Source: Pieris napi (taxonomy: Eukaryota > Arthropoda > Insecta > Lepidoptera > Pieridae). From it: 64,000 nucleotides of DNA. Below are positions 38,498 to 49,960 of the stretch, piece by piece. Every line of letters starts with the position of its first letter. Within the stretch, counting starts at the first letter, position 1. Where the stretch lies: the NCBI RefSeq assembly GCF_905475465.1, contig NC_062241.1, forward strand, positions 9,858,001 through 9,922,000, given 5' to 3'. The notes under the pieces are model-generated. The model worked only from the letters and a program-made list of their open reading frames with translations, was not told the origin of the DNA and did no database searches. The translations under genes were made by a program, and so were the position numbers.

Positions 38498-41400
38498 ATG
38501 GTGTTAGCTGAAAGAAGTAACGATGTTCGTAACGGGAAGCGTTCCAGAGGGCCAAGCCCTAATGGGCATGGGAGCCCAGATTCAAGCTCAGAAGATGAAA
38601 ATGGTAGGATATTTTTGGTATATATTCATAAAATAATGTAATTTTTATTACACTTATTTTCTTTGATGCATGACAAAAAGGGCGTAAGTAAATGTACGTA
38701 CTAACTTAAAATTGCAAACACCATTATCTAATAAATCGCTATATTACACCGATTTTACCCCATGCTTTATTTTTATGCTTTCATCATTCATCATGCTGCG
38801 CTTCATCCCATCAAAACATCCTATACAAAACCAAGCAGTGGTGCCATTTGCAGCTGAGAAAATCAGAGTAGGCCGAGACTTCCAGGCTGTCTGCCCTGAG
38901 TTGGAGCCAGTTGAGCAAAGGAAACCAGACCAAATATCGGACCGGGCATTACTTGTTTGGTCTCCAACAGCTGACATATCTGATACCAAGTGTAAGTTAC
39001 TCCTAACTAAACCAAAAAACTATGAAAGGTCAAATTTTATTTATTTATAATTTTAAAATTACAATATTTTGTAGTTATCTTTACATAAATATAGTATAGA
39101 TAGTACATTTGAAATGCTAAATGGATATTATGCAACAACAATATTGATTTGATATTTTATCAAAATAATAAACACATAGTCTTTAAACTAATATCACTTA
39201 ACCTAAACATACATTTGAAATTAGCTTAGACCTTCAAAATCTCTAAAATTTTTAGTGGATGAGTATATAACAACAGCAAAGGAGAAGTATGGATATAATG
39301 GTGAACAGGCCTTGGGTATGCTGTTTTGGCATAAGCATGATCTCAGCAGGGCCTCTATGGACTTGGCTAACTTTACACCTTTTCCTGATGAATGGACAGT
39401 TGAAGATAAGGTGCTGTTTGAGCAAGCATTCCAGTTTCATGGAAAGAGTTTTCATCGGATACGGCAGATGGTAAGTGTAATGAAACATTAGCTATCTTGA
39501 GGCAATTTTGAAGAGGTTTAAGAGGACTATGCAGTACAGTTAGGTTTGCATTTATATAACATTGACCGTAACAGTTGAACATATCCCTTGCTCTACAATT
39601 TTTATACGCTGTAAGTAGGTTTTGTGAGTAACTATATTTACTGCCATGTTAAAACCACGGAGTAGTATGTTTATATAAATTTATTTGGGAATACTTTGTA
39701 TGTTTTGTGTATATATCCTAATTATAATGTAATATCTTATAATATCTAGTATTAATAATTATACCTACATAGACACCATTTTAATACACAAATTTAAATA
39801 ATTATATTTCTTAGCTGCCAGATAAATCAATAGCATCACTGGTGAAATATTATTATTCATGGAAGAAAACGCGTGCTAGAACTTCATTAATGGATGTGGT
39901 TAGTGATGGCCGTAATGCTACAGCTTCTGGTACAGCTAAGAAGGATTCTCCAGGTGCCTCTGAACCGGGCGGTTCAGACAAGGATTCGGACAATGATGAT
40001 AAGGTATGTTTGTAATGCTTGCTTCCCCATTTTGTGTACCCATTTTTTGAAATGTGACCTGTGTATCTGGATTGTCCAATATTATTCCACTTTTATTAAC
40101 TATGTGAATAAAAATGCAGAGTAGTTTGGTTATAGAAGAATACAATGACATATACTCATTAAAATTTGCTATCATTAACTGAACTCTGCATAAATGACTT
40201 GTATTATAAAATATTTGAAATGTTGATGGATACAATTTATTGGTAACAACAGAAGTGGATTTACCATCGTGGTATTGTCCGTGGAAGCAGGCCAACTACG
40301 GCCGGCGGGCCCTCACTTCGCGCCGGCCAAGCCGAGGTGGGCCCCTCAATTCAATTGGATGTTTGTCTAATCACACTATCTATTTATTGGTGTGCTATTT
40401 GATGTTACCAAGTTCAATTCCCCAATCCTTAATTGCAAGTCATTTTATTTCACGCAGTCCCATTTTTCAGTTCATATGAGTCATTTTCTTGCACATTTGT
40501 GTATAAGATATTTGAACAAATTTGTCACAAGTCTAACAAAGCACTGGTAATGGTAACAGGAAATGTACTAAGAAAAGGCAATGAACTTATTTCTTACATT
40601 GCATCATGAAAAACATTCTCCCATTTTTATTGTCATTATTAGTTTTGAATTAAGAGGCCGTTCATAAAATACGTTCGCATACAAGGGGAGCGGAGGGGTC
40701 TGGCTGAGTGTGACAAGATGTGACAAGGGGGAGGGGGGGTATACGGCAACGTGACGTTCGCCGTTTATCATTATTAGAAAATCCTTGGACTTCTGAATAA
40801 TAGTTTTTTTTTTATTATTTATATGTTCGTTATGAAAGATATTAATTATTAATTTATTCAAATTTTATTATAACTAAATAAATATTTTTAATTTTCAAAA
40901 TTTGTGTACTATCATTTAGAATTTATCATAGTCAGCAGGGGGGGTCCTTAGTTTTTGTGACGAAATATTTCTAGGGGGGGGGGGGGGGGGGGGGGTCACA
41001 GGAGGTGTGACACAGCGTGACAATAAACACAACAGGGGTCAAAAAGCTTATTTTAGTATGACGTATTTTATGAACGGCCCCTAAAAAGAAATGATGCTGC
41101 TCAGCTTATAGTTTATAAAGCCATTTTGTTATGGAAGTCTAGACCTATGAAATTCGGAATTTCTTTCATTTTGTTCAAGTACCTAAATTTATGTAAATAT
41201 TATTTATTTTCGTTGCTTAATTTTGCTTCATTAAGTTTCACTGCTCTGCATTTTTATCTACAAACTGTCTCCCATCCTTACCTCGATACATGTTTAACAA
41301 TTCATTAAGATATGGGAAATCGAAATGCATGTAACGTCCAGAAGTCACCTATCCATTTCCTTTCACATCCCGCATGCTTCCTTTAACAGCCCCTTTAAAT

Positions 41401-44400
41401 GTGTGCAGAATATGTCATTCTAATGGGTTTTTAAATGAAGTATGTGAGGTAATAGTTGAGGTAGTAAAGTGTTATTGGGGTTTAGGGCGACGGCGGTGAG
41501 GCAGGCAAATGGTGCACAGTGTGCGGAATACTTTGCACCCAGACAACGCAACACAACTCCCAGAAACTTTGCCAGGCATGCCTCGTGCACGCCAGGTCGG
41601 TAACATTTTAAAAACAAGTTTTGCTCATATTTCGCCTCGCACCGGTATTTATAATTAGGACAAATTAATTAATTCACGTATCTCGATTATTGAAAACTTC
41701 AATGTAATTGCGTTTTATCGAGGCGTTATGAGTTTCAATAACGTAAGGATTGCATGTCCCTTTGACTCCTCTTCACGTAGTCGTGCAGTTGAAATTTCCA
41801 ACATAGCTCATTATAGTGAAATTTGAAATAATAAACTCGCTAACACTTCTTAATTTTATGATTTGCTCGCGTCTTCATTGCATGTAGTTTAGGCTATATA
41901 GACATTAGACACTAGGTCAGTAATGAGGTTAAAAAGTATACTATGTTTTAAATTGTTTCACCTGGAACAAATTTTTTGAGTACTAACCATTTATACCAAT
42001 TATACGGCTTTGGTTAAAACTACAACTTTCACATTTATATAACACGTAGGTACCACGTTATTTGGTACAATAATAAGGCTATATCAATCGATTACTGAAT
42101 ATTTCAAAGTTATTTAGATTAGGAGTATTCGTAGTTTGGTAGTCGTGGTCTATGTTGGATCCCGTGAAGAGGAGACCGTAGACAGTTGTTTGAACGCTGA
42201 TGATGTAACAGACGCACGGGCAGTATGCGACCGCTGTGTGGGCCGAGCGGGCGACGCGGGCCCGGCTTTAAACAAGTGCGGTACAAGCATCGCTTGCCTC
42301 GTGGTATTTACATCAACCACGATGATCTGGTTGCCATGGCGACCGGCCCTCAGCCCGGGGACGCCGCCCAACCGGGGCTCGTAAACCAGGGCGAGGCCAT
42401 GCTCAAAGCGATGGATAGAGAAATTATATCCTACAAACGACAAGTAAGACGCGATAGTTTTCATACGCTAACGCTCCATCTGTAAGGTGGCGGTTTGCCC
42501 AAGTGCGAGTTTAAATCACACGCACACTTTATCCTAATAGTAAATACAATGATAGTATAACATATATTTATCATTGTTACAAAATCGTTTCTTATGAACA
42601 AATTGTTTATGTTTCGGAGACGTCGGCTTCCGAGAGAAAAGCTAAAATATCTCGCTGTTCCGTCCGCCGCTGAAATTTTCAAAAGACTTTATTCGTACCC
42701 AATCCACAAACAATATAATTAAATCGGTCTTTTTCGTTCTCGTTCGGCGAACCGCCACCTTAAACCATAGGTTTCGATATTCTGCACACATTATAACCAG
42801 CTTTGCTATCCCAACGTTCTTTGGATAATCCAGATATGCACAAATGCAAATTTTCTTTATTATGATGTTGTTATTTTGTATTTTAGGTACAGCAAAATAA
42901 GCAACAGTTAAGCGCGATTAAACGTAAAGTTGGCGATGTGGGAGTGGAGGAATATAGGCCGGGTGAACCTCCGGCTAAGATTAACTCACGCTGGACCAAT
43001 GAGGAGTTGCTAATGGCTGTAACAGCTGTACGGAAATATGGTATGATCACTTATTTATCTCTTTTCTCTATGGTACTAAATGAACAAAAATGTATATGAT
43101 TTTATGTATCTATAAAAGTAGTTATAGTATCATTATCATTATATAAAAAAAGTGCGTGCGTACAAAGTACACGTCAGAAGTGAAACTTCTTTGGCAAACT
43201 AATTTTTAACACTTGTTCATATTTATACAAATCTAAAACTTTAGATTTGAGACTTAAAGGGAGGAAAAAGGAAGGTATGTTAGAAATTTAATGAATTTTA
43301 TTGTCATTATTTGATCGATAGTAAAAACACGTGTCATTTTGATTAACAATTCGTCATTTGAGATTTCAATAAATTCTCTTTACGAAATTTTAATTTTAAA
43401 AATAGAAAAAATTCTTCGACAAAAACGCTGCACATCTTCGTGACGTTCTGTAAAAAGTTTACCCTCATGCGTCTGAAGAAGTTTCACTTCAATAATGCCG
43501 CTAAAAATGTTAATGTTCGTATATAGAAGTTTGTTCAAAGGGAAGAAGTAAACGTCGTTCTAGTTATATCGGATAAACAGCACGATAAAGTTCGCAATAA
43601 AATGTGTATTATCAGTGATATAAAATAAAAGTCACGTAATTTAAAAATCTTTTTTACATATTGCAGTTCGCGCTCATTTTAAAAGTATTACTGTATATGC
43701 ATTCTATATTAGATTAATTTTGGTCTTGAATGAGTCGTGGCGGTGGACAGGCTCGCCTCTCCGCTTTGTAACAATACGTTAATTTCAGTATTGAGTTTTT
43801 GTATCGCGTTTAAAGTTTAGTGTTTTGGAACTCTATAATCTATGAATTTGTCTCTGAGAATTATATCGAAATTGGAATCTGTACTTAGACGTCATTTGGG
43901 TTTTTGTTAGGGTTTACCGATGCTGACTTAACTGTCAATGTCATGTAACTGCTTAAACAGACTCGGTGCGAGTAGGTTTGAATTTGATAAATGGTCTAGT
44001 AGTTTTAGCGTGCGCGTCTCAACACTGATGTCGTGCGTTAGACGCTCCTGCGGCGAAGGGAAATATCGTGAGAAAACCGGTTAAAGCCGGAAAATATCGG
44101 TTCAGATCCAAAATTTCGACGCCGTGTCTCACAAAACTGTCTTTAGCTACTTGCCTGTTTAGAAAAATAATAGTCACGATATTTTATTTGGATTCTTAAT
44201 CATATTTTCAATCACCTTAAATGTTGAAATATTAACAGGTAAAGACTTCCAAGCCATTGCTGAAACGCTAGGAACCAAAACAGAGGCCCATGTGCGTACA
44301 TTCTTCGTTTCATATAGACGTCGTTACAATCTGGATGCCGTACTGCGAGAACACGAAGCTGACCGCGGAAATGCTAATCATATACAGCCAGGTGAGTAAT

Positions 44401-47400
44401 TTTTGTTGTTTTCTTAACAGAAGATAGTGAAACATGTATTTGTTTGAATCAAGGGTCTCCAAACTTTCCAGCTTTAGGGCCATACTGATTACTCCAGTAA
44501 GTTCCGAGGGCCAAAACCATATTATCATTGTTGCTGTTGGTAAAATATTCAGCCACACCACTGAGACTGAGTTTCCTATCGATTTTGCAATCGAAAAAAA
44601 AATTTGATACTCGTTTCTCGGACTTTGATGCCATTGCGAATCAAATTAAGGTTTTTACAGAATCCTTTTGATACTGATATTGAAACCCTAGCCCCGGAAC
44701 TTCAAATGGAAATGATTGATCTACTGTACAGTGATATAATTAAGAACAAATATCAAAACTCATCTTTGTTGGAATTTTATAAGAGTCTTCCACTGACACC
44801 ATTTGATAATTTTCATAAATTTGCTCGTGGGCTGTTTTCTGTTATTGGTACTACTTATTTGTGTGACAAGACCTTCTCCAAAATAAAAAAAATGTTCTCT
44901 AAAAGGAGTTTTCAAGTATGCTAGCTCTCCGCGGGCCGGACAAAATCTGTCCGTGGGTCGTAGTTTGGAGACTCCTGGTTTAAATAAAGAAAAAAAAATC
45001 TCTTTAAAATATGTAATCGTTTGTTTAAATATTTGAGCTATCAAACCATTTTTTCTGTCAGTGAGACTTGAGACACGATATATGGTCCACATGTAATGAA
45101 TAAGATGTCTTAATTTAGGACATTAAACATAATTATTCTTTTGTATTGCATGAGAGAGGCGGGTAGACTGTGTCACGTATAACAACTTAAAACGGTGCTC
45201 TGTATAAATTTGATCTTTAAAAATAATAAAGTGAGAAAAACTCCGAAAATACTGAAAAATCGTTGAAATAAGTGTGCAAGAAACCCAATGAACAAATAAC
45301 AAGTGAAAAATAAACACCAAAAAGGGATAAAACCAATAAAATAGTGCTATTGCTTACACGGTCAATTACCATAAATCTACGTGCAAAAGTTGCTTTTCCG
45401 GACAATAAGTCAATAGTGGAACAAATCTGAAGTGAACGCGCGTGACAATTCAATGCAAACTCAAGAATAAAAAAACTTTCTATTTTAAAAATTTAAAAAT
45501 AACCTAAAATGCGTTGCTAAGTATAACGGACCAATTAGATAAGTACATAATCAAAACAACAATTAGTAAACAACACCATCTAGCGTCAAATAGCCAAATC
45601 ATCTCAAGAACAGCTACTGCAGTACCAATCGACGTAAATAACTACTCGATACTAGAGGTCGCAAAAGCTAAAAATATAACAACTTAAAATACCAAAATCA
45701 AAATGGAAGAGGTAATGGCTGCACTTCGAAAAATTCAAAATGACTTAGATGAACAAAAAACCGCTATTACAAAAAGCGCAGATGAAGTGACGGAGAAAGT
45801 AATAAAAAATATAAACAAAATATTAGACCAAAAATTAAAAACTTTGGAAAGAAATCAGGAAAAACTCGAGGAAAAACTAGAAAACCAAGAACGCAGGTTA
45901 AATCAGTTGGAGAGGCAAACAAGGCAAAAAAACGTTGTTTTCTTTGGTATGGAGGAAAATGAACGTTCTTATTCACGTCTAGAAAAAAATTGTAATTGAT
46001 TTTCTGAATAAATATTTTTCTTTAAATATAAACTGCCATGACATAGAAGCTGCTAGAAGAATAGGAAAATAAGGCGACAAGCCCCGTCCAATCGCGGTCA
46101 CATTCGCCACTCTAGGTCACAAGATAAAGGTAATGCAACAAAAGAAAGCTCTGAATGATACCAGGTACTATTTAAAAGATGATTACCCATATCACGTCCT
46201 AGAGAAAAGGAAGATTCTTCAGGAACAAGTCAAAATAGAGCAGGAAAAAGGGAAAAAAGCTACCATAAAATACGATAAGCTGGTAGTAATTAAACCCAAT
46301 AAAACAGATGCCGACCACACGGACAACAGAAAAAGGCACCTTTCTATCTCCACAACAGAGGAAAAATGCCGAGAAAAATACTCTAAATACCAGTACACAA
46401 ACAGCTAAGAAAAATAAAACCGTTCAAAGTCGCACAACACCTCAACGATCCTCCAGCATCTCAGAAGGAGTGATTAAGCCAGGAATGCTTAACTTTTTAG
46501 TAAACAATAAAGACATGCAGAGCGACGAAGGAAATAAAAGAAACAGCAACGACATATAGCAACTAACAACGCCTCTCTCAGTGTACAAACACAGCATAGA
46601 TAAACTTAACAAAAATGAATCATCACATCAAGATTCCAAGACGGCCGGTCACCGAGGAAGATTACGACCAAAATTAACCAGCTCTCGCTGGGAAGAAGAT
46701 ATAAAAAAAAATAGCTGGCCCCAAATGGCAGCACATAGCGCAAAATAGAGAAAACTGGCAAAAGCTGGGAGAGGCCTTCACCTGAAGAGGGGTTCCTATA
46801 CAATAATTAGAATATCAAAAACTGTAAATAATAATACTTAGCATGATAGAAATATAGTCATAATATTTATTCATTTACTAATAGATTTTGTTAAGTTTTG
46901 CAAAGGTTTAGAAAACCACATAAAGAAATGTACCTTATTAATTAACTATATTGGGAAATAAAAGGCTTTTTATTTTATTTTATTTATTGCATCGCAATTC
47001 ATGAATTCGTGAGATAAGCTTTTTAGTTATTTTTTTTTTATTATTTTAGAGTAAGGTTGGTGATTCTATAATTTTTTTATAAGATTTGGTTATGCATTTG
47101 CACTTTACCCATCATATTTATCTTTTTAGTTTTTTCCTTACTAGGTTTGCCTAGAAAAGATCGCTTGTTCGCGATAAGGCCGCCCGTTTGATCACTTATA
47201 ATTTTTATGTATTATATTATTTGTTTTTCTTTAAATGTAACGAAGTGTAAATAAATAATTAATTATGACAGTTATGAAGTCAGTAACAAAATTGAATGAT
47301 TCAGTTAATAGGTTATTTGATAAAAATCGCTATCAATTCTAGGTACCACAAGCACAGATGCAGCTGAGAATGACGAGAGCAACGCTAATGGTAGCAGCAG

Positions 47401-47876
47401 TTCGCCCAAGAGCACTGCTAGTAAAGATGAAAAAGTAGGTATTAAACATAGTGACTTAAAGATACACTATTTTTTTTATTGTGTTTCTACCCCTAAAATT
47501 AAAAACAACTATTACTTGATAGAAAAAAATATATAAGAAATATGATAAAAGGATTTACCGTTCTAAGGTATTGCACTCATATGAGAAAACGGGAAATCTA
47601 GAATTTTCAAATAAAAAAATATAACATAGTAAAAAGACAACGAGAGAGCAAAAAACTCGAACATTCCGAGCTACCAACACCAAAGCGGTGCGAAAGAGAA
47701 GGACATGCCTCGAAGGCGGGATGAGAATAAGGATAGAAATATAGGGCGTTACAAATAACTTTAGCAAATGATATTTTTTCCAGACGGAAGTGGACAGCGA
47801 GGGTGTCTCCATCGGCGCATCCGCAGAGCAGGGCGGGGCACCCACCACGCCCCCCAAACAGAAAACTTCTAAGTGA
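38498..47876 (+). CDS. CoREST: REST corepressor (CoREST/RCOR), complete
   Basis: CoREST is the nuclear scaffold that joins HDAC1/2 and the LSD1 demethylase on chromatin. Ten core exons: 38498-38603, 38854-38991, 39256-39470, 39815-40003, 41486-41595, 42212-42443, 42887-43040, 44239-44391, 47343-47434 and 47784-47876. They give 493 residues; an in-frame 84-nt candidate exon at 40253-40336 would make 521. The ELM2 region (AEKIRVG..LVWSP..LDEYI) spans about 37-115. SANT1 (DEWTVEDKVLFEQAFQFHGK through KYYYSWKK) spans about 122-170. A CxxC-x15-CxxC cluster lies at 226-248, then LPRGIYINHDDLVAMA. The LSD1-binding helix (about 310-345) leads into SANT2 (SRWTNEELLMAVTAVRKYGK through FFVSYRRRYN, about 362-420). 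The tail is Ser/Glu-rich. Exon 2 has a second in-frame acceptor at 38839. The intron 44392-47342 carries hAT and LINE insertions. Confidence 0.95.
40253..40336 (+). other. Candidate 84-nt cassette exon of CoREST
   Basis: 'acaacag' precedes AAG and GAG is followed by GTGGGC, so both splice dinucleotides are present. The 84 nt are open in the phase-0 frame shared by the flanking exons and encode KWIYHRGIVRGSRPTTAGG and a short Gly/Arg/Ala-rich tail. GC content is far above that of the intron around it. The donor is modest, and no transcript evidence is available. Confidence 0.5.
40654..41081. mobile_element. MITE with TAA duplication and a 22-G run
   Basis: Ends are GAGGCCGTTCATAAAATACG and its inverse CGTATTTTATGAACGGCCCC, flanked by TAA at 40651-40653 and 41082-41084. 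The interior is G-rich, with an unbroken run of 22 G at 40974-40995 and several 'gtgtgaca' words. No coding content. It lies in a CoREST intron. Confidence 0.8.
43147..43510. mobile_element. Diverged MITE related to 20846-21235
   Basis: It opens 'gcgtgcgtacaaagtacac' and 'agaagtgaaacttctttgg' and closes 'gaagaagtttcacttcaata'. The wording and the palindromic 'agaagtgaaacttct' resemble the e(y)3 intron element. It lies in a CoREST intron. Confidence 0.45.
43986..44172 (+). mobile_element. tRNA-derived SINE, family A, heavily diverged
   Basis: It keeps 'tggtctagtagttttagcg', 'aatatcgtgagaaaaccgg', 'tttcgacgccgtgtctcac' and 'ctacttgcctgttta' in family A order. The B-box region has decayed. Confidence 0.5.
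44450..44977 (+). mobile_element. Internally deleted hAT transposon
   Basis: The termini, CAAGGGTCTCCAAACTTT and the inverse of GTAGTTTGGAGACTCCTG, fit the hAT pattern. Flanking octamers GTTTGAAT (44442-44449) and GTTTAAAT (44978-44985) match at seven of eight positions. Inside, 44646-44924 reads as the C-terminal end of a hAT transposase (IETLAPELQMEMIDLLYSD, then FSVIGTTYLCDKTFSKIKKM), part of the dimerisation region. The DNA-binding and catalytic parts are missing. It lies in a CoREST intron. Confidence 0.85.
45690..46980 (+). mobile_element. Internally deleted non-LTR retrotransposon in CoREST intron
   Basis: An ORF1-like coiled-coil frame starts at 45703 (MEEVMAALRKIQNDLDEQ, then a Lys/Glu-rich heptad region and RQKNVVFFGMEE). 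It breaks at about 45980-46000, and the next segment has an in-frame stop after RRIGK (about 46070). Coding-like sequence then resumes (GDKPRPIAVTFATL, RYYLKDDYPYHVLEKRKILQ). Near 46660-46780 the text jumps to what looks like the extreme C terminus of ORF2 (SSRWEEDIKKNSWPQM). An AT-rich tail with 'ggctttttattttatttta' closes the element. Nearly all of the endonuclease and reverse transcriptase is missing, so this is a dead copy. Confidence 0.75.
45703..46408 (+). pseudogene. Broken LINE ORF1 (coiled-coil nucleic-acid-binding protein)
   Basis: ORF1 proteins of this type form trimers through a coiled coil and bind the element's RNA. Here 45703-45999 encodes the coiled coil and the start of the RRM-like domain. 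A frame change and a stop then interrupt it before 46133-46408 continues with RYYLKDDYPYHVLEKRKIL and a basic tail. No intact product is possible. It sits in the intron between CoREST exons 8 and 9. Confidence 0.7.
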
Positions 47877-48130
47877 TGTAAATGGTAACAATATTCTTTT
47901 TAACAGTAATTTAAATTTTAATGAAGCTTTGAATATGAAGTACCTATAGGTCGGTTATCGAAAGCTGGCGCGTTCACAGTACTCATACTAATGCAATTTC
48001 ACTATACAGTATGTTTAAAAATATGACTTTTTTGCCAAGCTATATTTAGTCTACTCTGGTTTCGGTAAGGTTGGGTGGGTTGTAAATAAATAAAAATGTG
48101 TCAAATACATATAAATATTATGTGCATACG
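47877..48130 (+). other. Likely CoREST 3' UTR
   Basis: This is non-coding sequence after the CoREST stop, with AATAAA at 48085-48090. No other gene signal is seen. Confidence 0.5.
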
Positions 48131-48300
48131 AGGGTGGATCCAAAAGTTCTAAGCCCGACCAAGAACGTAAAAGATTAGTTTGTGTAAATAATTTTTCATT
48201 TTTCGACATAAGCTCCATCTAGCTCAACACACTTCACTTTCACTTCACTAACAATTCTTTCAATACTCTTAGAAACACCAGTCGCATCTGATGTCAAATT
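48129..48300. mobile_element. Mariner-like terminal fragment
   Basis: The start 'cgagggtggatccaaaagt' followed by 'tctaagcccgacc' resembles mariner-type termini. The rest is eroded, with no matching opposite end or reading frame seen. Confidence 0.35.
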
Positions 48301-48339
48301 AAAAATTATTAAACTGTTTTTATTAAAAAAAATGAAAAA

Positions 48340-48700
48340 ATCAATCAAAAATCAATCAAAATCAAAATACGTTTATTCAATTTAGATGCTTCTTAGAGCA
48401 TGCTTATGAATGTCAACAACGTTTACAAAATTCACGAAAGAGCAAGACTATGCCATCCGTTCGCATTAAGATGCTTAAAATAATTAAAAACATTGTACAC
48501 CATTTCTCGAGATTGTCCTGGTAATGTTTAGACGGAATATATTTCATAAGAATTTTTTTTTCAAAGTATTCTAACCAAATAAGTAAACAATCACAGACAA
48601 AATAATAATGAGAAATAAGATCAACATTTACAGTAAAGTTCAACATAAACAGTAGCAAAACCAAAATAATAACTGTCTCTTTTATACTCATAAGCTTGAC
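48340..48700 (-). mobile_element. LINE tail fragment, minus orientation
   Basis: 'atcaatcaaaatcaaaata' and 'cgtttattcaatttagatgc' resemble the inverted A-rich tail of the LINE at 59300-60470. No coding sequence could be recognised. Confidence 0.4.
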
Positions 48701-49047
48701 CGAGCGCGAGAGAGACGGACAGTATTTTCATGATGCATATTCGGTGTGACATCACGCCTCGCGCTTTCACAGACACTACACAAGCACAAAGTGTAAATGT
48801 GTTGAAGCCGCCAGCTTTCTATAACATACCAATACCCCGTAAATCAAAATAATAAAAATCTTATTACATTATATTAAATATACATGTAGGAGTGTATTTT
48901 GTATTATTTCAACTTAAATAAAGTGTAGAATACTTGATGTGTAGTTTACAATTTTTTTTAATGTGAAACAAACTTAATTTCTAGTATTATAACAAAACTT
49001 TCTCTTTTAGGAGCTGAATAAATCAAGAGTGGGGAACCGCACTATAG

Positions 49048-49174
49048 CCTTGAGATTCTGTAACTCACTTTTTGAACTCTCACAGCGGTTTTCGCAGCGG
49101 CGGTCGCGCTTAAATCAGTCGTGAAGCAGTGAGAGCTGTGAGAGTTCAAAAAGTGAGTTACAGAATCGCAAGGC
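49048..49174. repeat. Near-perfect 39-bp inverted repeat (hairpin/MITE)
   Basis: The left arm, 49048-49085 (start 'gccttgagattctgtaactc'), pairs with the right arm 49136-49174 ('ctgtgagagttcaaaaagtg' onward), with one mismatch. The loop is about 50 bp and GC-rich ('cgcagcggcggtcgcgct'). RNA from either strand would form a long hairpin. It is probably a tiny MITE; a small-RNA precursor cannot be excluded. Confidence 0.8.
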
Positions 49175-49960
49175 AGTAAATATATCACAATCGCAAATTA
49201 TTAAATCTATATAATTTCATCTCATATCTCGAAATATTTCTAAGCAAATAACCTTAGTTTAAATTAGTTATAATATATTAAAACCGTATTCCAAAATGTG
49301 ATTGGTGCAACGTTCAATCCATTTTGTCTATGAAATTTGACATTGACAGTTATGTCTGGAGTTATAATTTGAAGTGTCTGTGGACAGTAATCAAAGTAAT
49401 GGATTATTTAATTTGTAATTATTTTCTAAATAAGGAAACATTATTTAATGGAGGTCAAGATTATTTGAATTTAATTATATATTGAATATTGTTTTTGCAG
49501 AAATATTGAGGCTTACTATAAGATCTCATATGAAAATGTCCCAAAATATTGAAATTTTTCCGATTGGATTCATATGTACGTAGATAAAAAGTCGAACAAA
49601 CACTTTCCTCTATAATCTTTTTTATCGATATAGTTGATGTTCACGCCCCTTTCTAATTTAATATGTTAACAATATCTCCAAAATCAAATACAGTAAAATG
49701 AGCGTCGTCATCAAAATATTAAGGTACTAGAAAATCTGGGGTACCTTTTGCCATGGTCGTTTTATTGAAAAAAAAAAAAAAACAATCCAACGGAGTGAAT
49801 TTTGAATAACAATGTCAAAATTTACATGAATTAGTTCTTATTGGTATAACCAAATATCATATTTGGATAGAAATTATTGTAACAATAAAATATTCTATAC
49901 AAATCAATGTTAGATTGCCTAACCTACGTTTATAATATTTGGGTTGCTACTCAGCTGTTA

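Noticed and set aside
42136..42464. Overlapping frames on both strands around 42.2-42.4 kb
   Set aside because: Only the frame joined at 42212 continues CoREST (LPRGIYINHDDLVAMA); the others are shadows of this GC-rich exon.
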